21,555 nucleotides of DNA from a virus. Of the stretch, positions 1 through 7,933 are shown in pieces (position 1 is the first letter of the stretch; each line of letters opens with the position of its first letter). The stretch covers positions 1-21,555 of the IMG/VR virus record IMGVR_UViG_3300050821_004494, one strand, 5' to 3'. The position numbers and the translations under genes were made by a program. The notes under the pieces are model-generated. The model had not been told where the DNA came from and did no database searches. It saw only the letters and a program-made list of their open reading frames with translations.

Positions 1-1
1 C

Positions 2-2542
2 GGTGTCACTCCGGTAAATTTAGGATACCCCGAGGGATGGTTACAGCGTTATGGGGCCATAAATGATGGACTTACCGATAACACCCAGGCTATCCAGAAT
101 TGTATAAATGTCTGCCAACATCTCACTAGTGGAACTTCCTATGGGCAATCTATGCAAGGATTACCAGGAGTTTATAGATATACCTCTTCCCTAGTAATAA
201 ATGCAGCCATGACTATTTCTCCGCCTACTATAGCTGGACCACGTGTCTACGCTCCTTTAGGCGGAAGTTCTACAGCTTACGGAGGCATAGAATTCTTATT
301 CGATCCTCCGACTAATCCTAGCAATCGTCTAGCTCCTTCAAGTTTTGCTATTCAATTGAATATCGGCAGTGTGGGATCTGAAGGATATGCTAGAGTACGT
401 CTACAAGGTCTAGGTATATCTTGGACACAAATTAATTGTGGTGGTGTATATATTGTCGGTGCCCAAGATGTGGCAATTACAGATTGCTGGTTTACGGGAG
501 GTCTGACTAATTATCCTAGTGCCTCTGGTATAGGTATTTATTGCCTAGATGCTATAGTTACAGAATTTCATCGTAATACTTTCCGCTACATGGGATTTGG
601 AATTGTAGCTGAGAATTACTGGAATGAAAATGAGATTGCTCGTAATGATTTTGAACTTATCCAGCAAGCCGGTATTTTCTTACGAGGTAAAGCTGGATCG
701 TCAGTTCGTTCTACTATTAGATCCAATAACTTCCGTGGCGACAGTGTACACAGTATGCTGTATGGAGTATACATTGCCGGTGTTGCCAGCAATATTACGG
801 TAGAAGAAAATACTTTTGAAGTAGTTACTACCAATCCCGTTGCAGTTGCCAATTTTGATATCATAGATTCCACTAATAATGGAATTCCTTCTGATATACA
901 CATCCATAAAAACTCATTCATTGCCACTAATTCTGCTGGCGGAGCAGCCATAGTATTGACCGCTTGCAGTGGAGCTACTGTATGGGAGAATTCACTTCTA
1001 AGCCCATCCGGATCTTTAGCAAGCCTAGTTAATGTATCTGCCACTAACACTAGCAACATTAACTTACGCAATAATGATTCCGCCGGTTTTACACTGCTTA
1101 CCGGATATTTTGCTTCAGTAACGGGAGATGCGCCGACTGCTGCAGAGATTACAGCCGGAGCTACGCCAGTAAATTATTCATATCCACCAGGGCATTTGTG
1201 GCGTTTCCTTACAGCTTCTCAGATATCTTCAGTTCTTGCTTTTACATACGCAGTAGACTGTACTGCTGCCATTAATGCGTGGATTAGTGTAGGAAATGCT
1301 TTGTACGCTCCTGCCGGCGGTTACGCAACTACGGGCGGTCACACATTTCAAGCAAAGCAGGATTTGGTTGGCGATGGCATTCAAAGCACCATTTTTAAGC
1401 ACACAAGTACTACAACTACCCTTTTCTCTTTACCTCTTTATGGAAGTAATCAAGCCACAGTAGAATTCGGCGGTAACCATTTCCGGGACTTCTCTTGTGT
1501 AGGACAAGGCCCTACCAATTCAAATGAGGTGGGTTTTTATGTAAAGAATAAAACCGATATAAAGTGGGACCATATTGAGATAACGGGTTTCGGCTACGGT
1601 GTCCTAGGTGCAAGAGATAATGCCGCAAATAGTTGTACCCAGTTATCATTCGTTGCCTGCAGAGTTCTAAATTGTGGATATGCCTTATGGGCGCCTTTGG
1701 CTTGGAATGCTTGCCAATTCATTGGGGGTTGCTGGGAAGGGACTATCATTTCAATGGTACTCTACGACGCCTCAGCTACTACTATTAATACCAATGTGCA
1801 GACAGCTTCAACTGCTAGTTGCGCTGTATTTGCTGCAGGGTGCCAAGGATGCACATTTACACTTTATTGTGAAGGATCAGCTACAATATCTTCCGGAACA
1901 CTTACTTGGCTTCCTGTAGCAGCATTTCTAATCCTTTCCAGCGGAAAGGATATTGCAAACAATGCCTCTCCCGGGGGCATAGCACTTCAGGTCAATCAAG
2001 CTAATTCGATTCCTGGCGGTGTATATGGCTCCAATACTGGAGTTGCTTACGCCTGCCTTCAGAACGGCGGAAGTAGCTGTCGATATGAGTCTATTAATGC
2101 TGGTTCTGGCATAGGATCAGGAGCTGTATATTTAATTAGCGGAACTCAATGGAATTTGATTAGCGTCAATTACTCTGGTCCTGGAGTAAATGTTACTTAT
2201 CAAACCGCTACTGATGAGGCATTCAATTTTGAATTGAACCGTTACACAGGTTCTGCTAGATTGCCAGCTGTAGATACAGCAAGTATATTTTTAGATGAAG
2301 GAAGTACGTCTGATATAGCATCTATTAATATAAACCAAATAGGCTATCAAGGTGGAAATACTCATTTCCGAAGACTCAATGTGTACGATGGTAAAGGCAC
2401 CCTCCTATATCAAATAGATGGGCAGACTTCTACTGTATCTATATTTACAACTACTATTTATGTTCCAAATATGCCGACTACCAACCCGGGTGGCGGCTCC
2501 AAGAAACTTTGGAGTAATGCGGGCGCGGTGCAATTAGCTTAA
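2..2542 (+). CDS. Tailspike with two tandem beta-helix modules (5' end outside window)
   Basis: The frame is open from base 2, so the ATG at 152 is internal and the true start lies upstream of the window. The visible part is 846 residues. It opens with the linker TPVN-x-x-YP-x-GW and then a QRYGAINDG..DNTQAIQNCI motif, the usual entrance to pectate-lyase-type right-handed beta-helices of phage tailspikes. A long stretch of N, G, I, V and T repeats follows (RNTF, ARNDF, IRSNNF, VEENTF), typical of beta-helix rungs. At 1163-1195 (about residue 388) a second linker, TPVNYSYPPGH, introduces a second module with CTAAINAWI and LYAPAGGY. The likely role is receptor or polysaccharide binding or cleavage. 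I cannot point to catalytic residues. The stop is separated from the next ATG by no bases (TAAATG). Family is confident, enzymatic activity unknown. Confidence 0.85.
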   Translation, partial: GVTPVNLGYPEGWLQRYGAINDGLTDNTQAIQNCINVCQHLTSGTSYGQSMQGLPGVYRYTSSLVINAAMTISPPTIAGPRVYAPLGGSSTAYGGIEFLFDPPTNPSNRLAPSSFAIQLNIGSVGSEGYARVRLQGLGISWTQINCGGVYIVGAQDVAITDCWFTGGLTNYPSASGIGIYCLDAIVTEFHRNTFRYMGFGIVAENYWNENEIARNDFELIQQAGIFLRGKAGSSVRSTIRSNNFRGDSVHSMLYGVYIAGVASNITVEENTFEVVTTNPVAVANFDIIDSTNNGIPSDIHIHKNSFIATNSAGGAAIVLTACSGATVWENSLLSPSGSLASLVNVSATNTSNINLRNNDSAGFTLLTGYFASVTGDAPTAAEITAGATPVNYSYPPGHLWRFLTASQISSVLAFTYAVDCTAAINAWISVGNALYAPAGGYATTGGHTFQAKQDLVGDGIQSTIFKHTSTTTTLFSLPLYGSNQATVEFGGNHFRDFSCVGQGPTNSNEVGFYVKNKTDIKWDHIEITGFGYGVLGARDNAANSCTQLSFVACRVLNCGYALWAPLAWNACQFIGGCWEGTIISMVLYDASATTINTNVQTASTASCAVFAAGCQGCTFTLYCEGSATISSGTLTWLPVAAFLILSSGKDIANNASPGGIALQVNQANSIPGGVYGSNTGVAYACLQNGGSSCRYESINAGSGIGSGAVYLISGTQWNLISVNYSGPGVNVTYQTATDEAFNFELNRYTGSARLPAVDTASIFLDEGSTSDIASININQIGYQGGNTHFRRLNVYDGKGTLLYQIDGQTSTVSIFTTTIYVPNMPTTNPGGGSKKLWSNAGAVQLA

Positions 2543-4012
2543 ATGACTATGTCTATTCCACTTCCGGTAGGTTCTTATGTTGCTGCTGATCCTACTGCTT
2601 CGTGTAAAAGATTGGTCAATATCTTTAGCGAACCTGTTCCTGCAGATTCTGTTCTTCAGGAATTGAAGGGCGGCAATCCTTACCAGGAATCAGCTCCCTC
2701 TTTCCTTAGACGTTGGGCTGGAATTAAACCTTTTGCTAGTGACGGTACTAGTAATCGAACTCGCGGTCTATGGACTATGCAAGGCGTACTGTACGCCGTT
2801 ATTGGACCCACCCTCTACAGTATTTCCAAATCAGGAACTGCAGTAGAACTAGGTACCGGTATACCGGGCAATTCTTTTGTGAGAATGACGGACAATACTG
2901 CTTGCTTAGTAATTCTAGTTCCTAATAGCACCAATTGCTATACTTATTGTCCTAATAGTGCAGGAATACATTTTCAGCAATTAACAGCCTCTCTATTTAC
3001 TACTTATGGAGCTATTGATTGTCATTTTGTGGATAGCTTTATAGTATTCTTGGCTACTAACGGCAGATTATTCTACAATGATGATGGACAAATAGTATCA
3101 GGACAAGAACAAATAACTTTTACTACTAATGCTACTTTCCCTAGAGAGTTTGGCACAGATCTGTTCGTAGGTATGGGGACAGATCATAGGGTTCTTACTC
3201 TTTTCGGTCTATTGTCCAGTGAAAGCTATGTTAACGTAGGTAATCCGGTAGGTACTCCCTTTTCTACAGCTCCTCAGAGCTTCGTAGAACTAGGATGCCA
3301 TCCGGATGCACCTTACACTATAGCATTGCAGGATCAAGCACTGTTCTGGGTAGCTAATGATAAGACGGTTCGTAGAAAGAATGGACAGACTGCTCAAAGA
3401 GTGTCTAACAGTGGTATTGAGGCTATTTTAGAGCATGCGAATCTTCAAGGTTCTTATGCTCTTACGCCCAGTATAGCTGGACATGCTTTGTGGGTACTAG
3501 TAATTCCCAAATCATACAGAACTGTAGTCTACGATTGCTTGACTCAAGAATGGTTTGAGATTGATTCTTACGGTCTTGGTTATTGGCGCGCTCTTTGTTA
3601 TAATAATGCCTATAGTAGGCAATTTGTGGGAGATACTGAGGGACACGGCATAGGGTATTTAGATACTAATGTATTCACCGAGTATGGTGCTACTATGGTG
3701 AGTTCTTTCACTACTCAGCCTATCTATAAAGATCACAATAGGGTGTCTCATCGTAGATTAGAACTTATTATATCTACGGGACAAGGTGGATTTACAGGTG
3801 CTAATCTGTCTCTATATGTATCAGATGATTCCGCCAATACTTTTAGAGGATTCCCTGATAGAAATTTAGGTCCATTAGGAAGTTTTTTCATTCGCGTAAT
3901 TTGGTTTAATTTAGGACAAAGTAGAAATCGAGTATACAGATTTTCTACTAGTGATCCTACACCTACTTTCACTGTTCAAATAACCGCAGATCTAGAATTA
4001 AATAAATGGTAA
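2543..4012 (+). CDS. P22 gp10-like tail accessory / packaged-DNA stabilisation protein
   Basis: A 489-residue protein. Its N-terminal layout follows P22 gp10: a VNIF-x-EP segment (residues 26-31), then RRWAGIKPF (56-64, matching gp10 RSFPGI), then RTRGLW (72-77) and GVLYAVIGPTLYSIS (81-95), the first blades of a beta-propeller-like fold. Length is close to gp10 (about 470). In P22 this protein sits beneath the portal, plugs the connector after packaging and forms part of the tail hub; the same role is inferred here. The ATG follows the tailspike stop directly and a second ATG lies two codons later; no strong Shine-Dalgarno sequence is visible, so translation is probably coupled to the upstream gene. 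The stop is one base before the fibre gene. Assignment is by motif order, not by a database search. Confidence 0.75.
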   Translation: MTMSIPLPVGSYVAADPTASCKRLVNIFSEPVPADSVLQELKGGNPYQESAPSFLRRWAGIKPFASDGTSNRTRGLWTMQGVLYAVIGPTLYSISKSGTAVELGTGIPGNSFVRMTDNTACLVILVPNSTNCYTYCPNSAGIHFQQLTASLFTTYGAIDCHFVDSFIVFLATNGRLFYNDDGQIVSGQEQITFTTNATFPREFGTDLFVGMGTDHRVLTLFGLLSSESYVNVGNPVGTPFSTAPQSFVELGCHPDAPYTIALQDQALFWVANDKTVRRKNGQTAQRVSNSGIEAILEHANLQGSYALTPSIAGHALWVLVIPKSYRTVVYDCLTQEWFEIDSYGLGYWRALCYNNAYSRQFVGDTEGHGIGYLDTNVFTEYGATMVSSFTTQPIYKDHNRVSHRRLELIISTGQGGFTGANLSLYVSDDSANTFRGFPDRNLGPLGSFFIRVIWFNLGQSRNRVYRFSTSDPTPTFTVQITADLELNKW

Positions 4013-4013
4013 T

Positions 4014-5030
4014 ATGACTCAGCTTCCAGTACGAAAAGGTATTTCTGCCCCTGTAGTTGTAAATATTCCTGAAGAATGGAGTAGAGAATGGTTTAGGGAA
4101 TTTATTACTAATTTTCTGGTAGGTGCCGATATACGTAATGTACAGGCTCAGGGTATTACTATTAGTGGTAATGTAAGTGGAAATAATACTGTAGCTGGAA
4201 GCACTACTGTAAGTATTGGACTTACTCCTATAGCAAACGATACAGTCCTAGGAAATATTAGTGGAACTACTGCTGCTCCAGTGGCACTTACTGAAGCTCA
4301 ATTTACAGCTCTTATAAATATTTTTACTGCTACTACTTCAGGAGCTGTGCCTCCTAGTGGAGGCGGAACTTCCAATTATCTTAGAGCAGACGGTACTTTT
4401 GATACTCCTACCTCGGCAGGTCCAATAGCTAATAATACAGTTTTGGGAAATGCCAGTGGCGGGACAGCAAATCCAGTTGCTTTAACTCAGACGCAATTAA
4501 CTACTTTAATAAATCTTTTTACTTCTTCTCTGGCAGGAGCTGTCCCTGCTAGTGGCGGCGGCACCGCAAATTATTTAAGAGCTGACGGAACTTGGTCTAC
4601 TCCTCCTGGGGGAAGTTCTTCTCCTGCTGGAGCTAATACCGATGTGCAATTTAATAATAGCGGTGCTTTTGGTGGGTCAGCTAATTTAACCTGGAATGGA
4701 AGTACCCTAGGAGTTACAGGAACCGTAGCCTCTACTACTTTCAATTCTACTTCTGATCCTTCTACTAAGAAGGATATGATACAGATAAAAGATTCCGATA
4801 AAATAGTAGATTCCATTGCTGGGTATAGATTCAAGTGGCTAGAATCTGATAAACCGTCCATGGGTGTAAAGTCCACGGAAATTAAGGAAGTAGCTCCGGA
4901 ATTAGTATCTAAATTCCAAGAACACGATGTAGTGAATTATAATGGATTAGTAGCTGTTCTAATAGAAGAAGTGAAGTCCCTGCGTTCTAGGATTGCAGAT
5001 CTGGAGATTAAAGTATGCCAAGCGGCATAG
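4014..5030 (+). CDS. Tail fibre with C-terminal S74 self-cleaving intramolecular chaperone
   Basis: A 338-residue protein. Residues 1-70 hold a short N-terminal attachment region (EEWSREWFREFITNF) followed by GITISGNVSGNNT. Residues 72-132 and 137-197 form two tandem repeats (IAN[DN]TVLGN ... NYLRADGT). Next come VQFNNSGAFGGSAN and a beta stretch common in phage fibres. The C-terminus is a peptidase S74 chaperone domain: TSDPSTKKDM places Ser247 five residues before Lys252, the same spacing as the Ser911/Lys916 dyad of endosialidase chaperones. YRFKWLE, a VAPELV motif, VNYNGLVAVLIEEVK and a terminal coiled coil (SLRSRIADLEIKV) follow. In this family the domain trimerises the fibre and is then released by autocleavage, probably before Ser247. 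The end overlaps the next gene by 16 bases. Confidence 0.9.
   Translation: MTQLPVRKGISAPVVVNIPEEWSREWFREFITNFLVGADIRNVQAQGITISGNVSGNNTVAGSTTVSIGLTPIANDTVLGNISGTTAAPVALTEAQFTALINIFTATTSGAVPPSGGGTSNYLRADGTFDTPTSAGPIANNTVLGNASGGTANPVALTQTQLTTLINLFTSSLAGAVPASGGGTANYLRADGTWSTPPGGSSSPAGANTDVQFNNSGAFGGSANLTWNGSTLGVTGTVASTTFNSTSDPSTKKDMIQIKDSDKIVDSIAGYRFKWLESDKPSMGVKSTEIKEVAPELVSKFQEHDVVNYNGLVAVLIEEVKSLRSRIADLEIKVCQAA
4227..4604 (+). repeat. Two-copy 65-codon tandem repeat in the tail fibre gene
   Basis: Copies lie at 4227-4409 and 4422-4604, offset 195 bases. Each encodes PIAN[DN]TVLGN-x-SG, PVALT-x-x-Q, GAVP-x-SGGGT and NYLRADGT. The protein copies are much closer than the DNA copies, which suggests an old duplication kept for shaft structure. 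Confidence 0.9.
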
Positions 5031-5659
5031 AAGCTTCTGGATTAGATTTGGATTCTCTGTTTCTACCTCTAGGAGCATTCACTCCCATCTCCAATGTGAA
5101 TTACCAAGTATCGGGTACTGACATATCTAATCGCTACGCACCAGCCTCCGCAGGTTCTCCGTATGGTCCTGTAAATATCAAAAGTGCTGGAGTAGATATT
5201 GGTACTTTATTTGCTAGTAAAGCTACTAATACTCTTATAGCTGGAACAGGTATATATTCAATAGCTGGACAAAACTCTGGCTTAGTCTCCTCTGGCGGTA
5301 CTAATTATACTCTCACAGCGGGTGTATTTCATCCGGTAGCCGGTGTATCAGATTATGGATATCTTCAAGGTACTATAGGAGCGATTAGTCCTACTAATTT
5401 TAACGGTCTCACTATACCCGCCCTATTTACCACAGTAGATCCATTTACCGGTAGTTACCAAGATCAATTTCGAGTACTGTACTCTACAGATCCAGGTTCT
5501 AATTTCTTTAACACTATTACTGTGGGAAGTATTGTCAGATCTTCAGCTTCAGCTACATATAGCTATACATCGGGTACTGCTACCTGGTCTTGGATAGGCA
5601 GTCCAGATACCGCCGGATTATTCAACTCTACAGGTACTTATAATGTCGCAATTAGCTAA
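5015..5659 (+). CDS. Probable minor tail appendage protein with three 25-residue repeats
   Basis: A 214-residue protein of unknown family. The start is set by GGAG at 5003-5006, 8 bases before the ATG inside the end of the fibre gene. The N-terminus carries three copies of G-x-D-[IL]-x-x-[LR]-[FY] at residues 9, 34 and 59, spaced exactly 25 residues (75 bases). The second and third are SGTDISNRY and AGVDIGTLF. Comparable SG-x-DL-x-x-x-F repeats occur in small proteins near phage fibre genes. The rest is rich in S, T, G and Y and predicted mostly beta. It sits between a fibre gene and the lysis block with translational overlaps on both sides (17 bases with the next gene), which suggests a virion appendage or fibre-associated protein. 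Function is inferred only from context. Confidence 0.7.
   Translation: MPSGIEASGLDLDSLFLPLGAFTPISNVNYQVSGTDISNRYAPASAGSPYGPVNIKSAGVDIGTLFASKATNTLIAGTGIYSIAGQNSGLVSSGGTNYTLTAGVFHPVAGVSDYGYLQGTIGAISPTNFNGLTIPALFTTVDPFTGSYQDQFRVLYSTDPGSNFFNTITVGSIVRSSASATYSYTSGTATWSWIGSPDTAGLFNSTGTYNVAIS
5039..5260 (+). repeat. Three 75-base tandem coding repeats
   Basis: Repeat units begin at 5039, 5114 and 5189 and each encodes a G-x-D-[IL]-x-x-[LR]-[FY] core followed by A/P/S-rich residues. The period is exactly 25 codons. Nucleotide identity between units is low. The end of the third unit is approximate. Confidence 0.65.
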
Positions 5660-5837
5660 TATTCAAAATCATGCTATGGGAGAAATAGCTTTAGCTGGAA
5701 CATGTATCGCTATGGGAGTAAGTAAAATCTTTGAGTTATTTGTAAAAGCAGAGCCAGCGCTAGCCTCCTTATCTTATATAGTAGCTATAGTGGCAGGTTC
5801 AATTACGATCTATTACAAAATCAAGAAGAAAGGTTAG
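5643..5837 (+). CDS. Small membrane protein, possible second holin or antiholin
   Basis: A 64-residue protein starting inside the preceding gene (17-base overlap) and ending 4 bases before the lysozyme start. Two hydrophobic stretches are visible. Residues about 14-34 are weaker and interrupted by K28 and E31. Residues about 40-58 (ALASLSYIVAIVAGSITIYY) are a clear membrane segment. The C-terminus is basic (KIKKKG). Size, charged tail and position directly before the endolysin suit a small holin or antiholin. A second, better-recognised holin lies downstream at 6617, so this one may be the pinholin, the antiholin or an unrelated membrane protein. No family was recognised. Confidence 0.7.
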   Translation: MSQLANIQNHAMGEIALAGTCIAMGVSKIFELFVKAEPALASLSYIVAIVAGSITIYYKIKKKG

Positions 5838-5841
5838 CACT

Positions 5842-6273
5842 ATGGATTCTAGACTTATAGCCGATATCAAGCAATCAGAAGGGTGTAAATTGACGGCGTA
5901 TAAGGATTCATTAGGATTCTGGACAATAGGCTATGGCCACTTACTTGGAAATGAAAAAGACTGGACAGGATACAAGATTACACAAAAACAGGCATCAGCC
6001 CTACTGGAAGATGACCTAGGTTTTGCTCAAACAAAAGCACAAGCATTACTTGAATGGAAAAGTTTGGATACGCCCTGTCGGCAGAATGCCGTAATAGAAT
6101 TAGTTTTTAATATGGGCGATAAATGGAAGCAATTCGCTAAGACTCGTCTGGATATACAGAATAAAAATTGGCAAGCAGCCCACGACGATCTTTTAGATAG
6201 TCTGTGGGCTAAACAAGTAGGAGCTACAAGATCTAATAGAATAGCTACCTATCTTTTACAAGGAGAATACTAA
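5842..6273 (+). CDS. Endolysin, T4-type lysozyme (glycoside hydrolase 24)
   Basis: A 143-residue muramidase that hydrolyses the MurNAc-GlcNAc bond of peptidoglycan. The catalytic triad of the T4 lysozyme family is present with the right spacing: Glu13, eight residues, Asp22, five residues, Thr28 (motifs SEGCKLTAYKDS and WTIGYGH; T4: Glu11/Asp20/Thr26). AVIELVFNMG (about residues 74-83) corresponds to the second lobe, and the C-terminal WAKQVGATRSNRIATYLLQG matches the family end. There is no signal peptide or SAR segment, so export must rely on a holin. AAAGG before the ATG serves as ribosome binding site. No spanin gene was seen nearby. Confidence 0.95.
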   Translation: MDSRLIADIKQSEGCKLTAYKDSLGFWTIGYGHLLGNEKDWTGYKITQKQASALLEDDLGFAQTKAQALLEWKSLDTPCRQNAVIELVFNMGDKWKQFAKTRLDIQNKNWQAAHDDLLDSLWAKQVGATRSNRIATYLLQGEY

Positions 6274-6275
6274 AC

Positions 6276-6587
6276 ATGTCGCAAGTACATATTGCACAAT
6301 GGGTTAACCCCACTCAGAATACAGACGGTACAGCTTTTGCTAGTACTGATTTTGCAGGAATTCAGATTGAAATTGATGGACAACCCGCAGTTAGTGTACC
6401 GGAAGCTTCAGAAATTACTAGTTTTGATCTCAGTACACTAGCTATTTGGTCTACTCTTAAATCAGGCAGCCATACTGCTACTTTAGCCATCACCAATAAG
6501 GAGGGAAATACCAGCGCCTTTTCGGCGGTGGCCACCTTTCCCATTCTCGCGGTGCCAATGGCTCCTACGGGACTTACCGTGGCTTAA
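6276..6587 (+). CDS. Small Ig/fibronectin III-like beta-sandwich protein
   Basis: A 103-residue protein preceded by AAGGAG 10 bases before the ATG. Alternating hydrophobic and polar residues and the sequence SGSHTATLAITNKEGNTSAFS resemble Ig-like or fibronectin III strands. The C-terminus, VPMAPTGLTVA, reads like the first strand of a next FN3 module and then stops. This suggests either a truncated multi-domain ancestor or a module meant to dock onto something. FN3 and Ig domains decorate capsids and tails of many phages and bind cell-surface carbohydrate. It lies inside the lysis block, but no lytic role can be shown. GC content rises near its 3' end. Confidence 0.65.
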   Translation: MSQVHIAQWVNPTQNTDGTAFASTDFAGIQIEIDGQPAVSVPEASEITSFDLSTLAIWSTLKSGSHTATLAITNKEGNTSAFSAVATFPILAVPMAPTGLTVA

Positions 6588-6616
6588 TTGGATTTGCGGA
6601 ATCCTAGGTAATTAAT

Positions 6617-7036
6617 ATGTCTATTTGGGATACAGTTGCAGCTCCTATTATCTCTATCATAAATAAAGTGGTGCCGGATAAGGCAGCTGCAGCTGCTGCC
6701 GTAGCTCAATTAAATGAAATGCAGCTAGCTGGGCAATTGCAAGATGAATTCATTCAATTGCAAGCTGTCACCAGTGCTCAGAGCGATGTGGATAAGGCTG
6801 AAGCTTCTAATCCATCTGTATTTGTATCTGGAGCTAGGCCAGCTATTTTATGGATCTGCGCAGCAGCTTTAGCATTAATGTTTATAGTTGGCCCTATTTT
6901 TACTTGGGTGTGCGCCCTAGTAAATCATCCGACTCCATTTCCTACTTTTGATAGTAACACCTTGATGACTCTTTTATTCGGTATGCTCGGTATGGGCGGT
7001 TGGCATACTTTAGAAAAGGTTAAGGGAGTAAGTTAA
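6617..7036 (+). CDS. Holin of the 3-TM (GTA/phage) family
   Basis: A 139-residue protein. Residues 1-30 are an amphipathic start with KVVPDK. A helical region (LNEMQLAGQLQDEFIQLQAV) follows, then NPSVFVSGARP (65-75), a long membrane segment (about 76-99), a loop with PTPFPTFD, and a second hydrophobic stretch ending in LLFGMLGMGGWHTLEKVKGV. The order VVPDK, SxFVxGxRP, LMTLLxGxLGxGG and EKVKGV is characteristic of the 3-TM holin family described for gene transfer agent and phage release. It should permeabilise the inner membrane to release the lysozyme encoded at 5842. A 29-base gap precedes it. The family is common in alphaproteobacterial phages, a weak host hint. Confidence 0.85.
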   Translation: MSIWDTVAAPIISIINKVVPDKAAAAAAVAQLNEMQLAGQLQDEFIQLQAVTSAQSDVDKAEASNPSVFVSGARPAILWICAAALALMFIVGPIFTWVCALVNHPTPFPTFDSNTLMTLLFGMLGMGGWHTLEKVKGVS

Positions 7037-7039
7037 TAT

Positions 7040-7933
7040 ATGGCTTCTCTGTACTCGAACGTCGCAGTAGCTCCTCCAAATAATAATGCTCAACCAGTAA
7101 CTGACTGGGGCAGCCTATTCGGCGCGGGTGCGGGAGCCTTAGCTAATTACTTTGGCACTCAATCGGCCACAAATGCTCTTACTGGCGGTGAACAGAACGC
7201 CATAAATACTCAAACGGGTATACAAGGTCAACTTGGAGGCATTTATACAGGGCAAAGAGGCCTAGGAAATGGTGCAGATTCTGCCCTATTTTCCAGCCTA
7301 GGGCTGGGGGGAACTCCGGATTATTCGGCCTTTATGAATTCTCCTGGGTTTCAAGGTAGTTTAGGACTAGGTAATCAAGCTATAACTAGGGCAGCTTCTG
7401 CTAACGGAAGTTTATATACTCCTAATATGTTAAATCAATTAGGACAATATGATACTACTTATGCCTCCCAGAATTATAATAATTACGTAGGCAAGCTTCT
7501 TAATGCTGCCGGCCTTGGCGCTCAAGGCAATTCTGGTCTAAGTTCGGGATTGATACAGACTGGTGGAAATATCAGTCAACTTCAGCAGAATCAAGGCAAT
7601 GCCAATGCTGGCGGAGCAGCCAATACTGCCGGTATAGCTTCTAATCTTCTATCTAGAGTTCCTTGGGGAAGTGTAGGAAGCGGTATATCTAACTACTTCA
7701 ATGGCAATTCCGGAAGTAATTCCGGAGGCATAGACACTACTAATTCTGGTATATTGAATGGTTATACCAATTACAGTCCTAATACTAGCGGATATGATTC
7801 TACTACAGGTAATTATGGCAGTTTAGATAATAGTTCTATTTTAGGTAATACCTCTTTTAGTAATTATTCTCTTAATAATGGCTATGATTCATCTACCGGA
7901 TCTTACGGAGACGGTTCTACTTCGGGTTTTTAG
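7040..7933 (+). CDS. DNA-ejection (internal virion) protein, short zero-frame product
   Basis: A 297-residue protein. Residues 16-26 carry AQPVTDWGSLF, shared with the next ejection protein. Residues about 90-160 hold the pattern DYSAFMNSPGFQ..LGLGNQAITRAASANG..LNQLGQY..YASQNYNNYVGKLL, found in many podovirus DNA-transfer proteins comparable in position to P22 gp7. The tail (about 215-297) is low complexity, almost only G, S, N, Y, T and D, with two copies of GYDS[TS]TG[NS]YG. Such proteins are packaged in the capsid and ejected before the DNA to form a conduit across the envelope. The stop TAG at 7931-7933 immediately follows a slippery heptamer, so a fraction of ribosomes should continue into the -1 frame. 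The function is inferred from pattern and position. Confidence 0.8.
   Translation: MASLYSNVAVAPPNNNAQPVTDWGSLFGAGAGALANYFGTQSATNALTGGEQNAINTQTGIQGQLGGIYTGQRGLGNGADSALFSSLGLGGTPDYSAFMNSPGFQGSLGLGNQAITRAASANGSLYTPNMLNQLGQYDTTYASQNYNNYVGKLLNAAGLGAQGNSGLSSGLIQTGGNISQLQQNQGNANAGGAANTAGIASNLLSRVPWGSVGSGISNYFNGNSGSNSGGIDTTNSGILNGYTNYSPNTSGYDSTTGNYGSLDNSSILGNTSFSNYSLNNGYDSSTGSYGDGSTSGF

Noticed and set aside
616-1071. 151-codon ORF on the - strand inside the first tailspike
   Set aside because: It lies entirely under a long + strand coding frame with clear beta-helix pattern; the translated sequence shows no family pattern. It is a codon-usage shadow.
7927-7931. Simple sequencing error in the T run as explanation of the two frames
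   Set aside because: It cannot be fully excluded from the sequence alone, but a precisely placed heptamer, adjacent stop, stem and 7-bp pseudoknot would be an unlikely coincidence. Kept as the main alternative.
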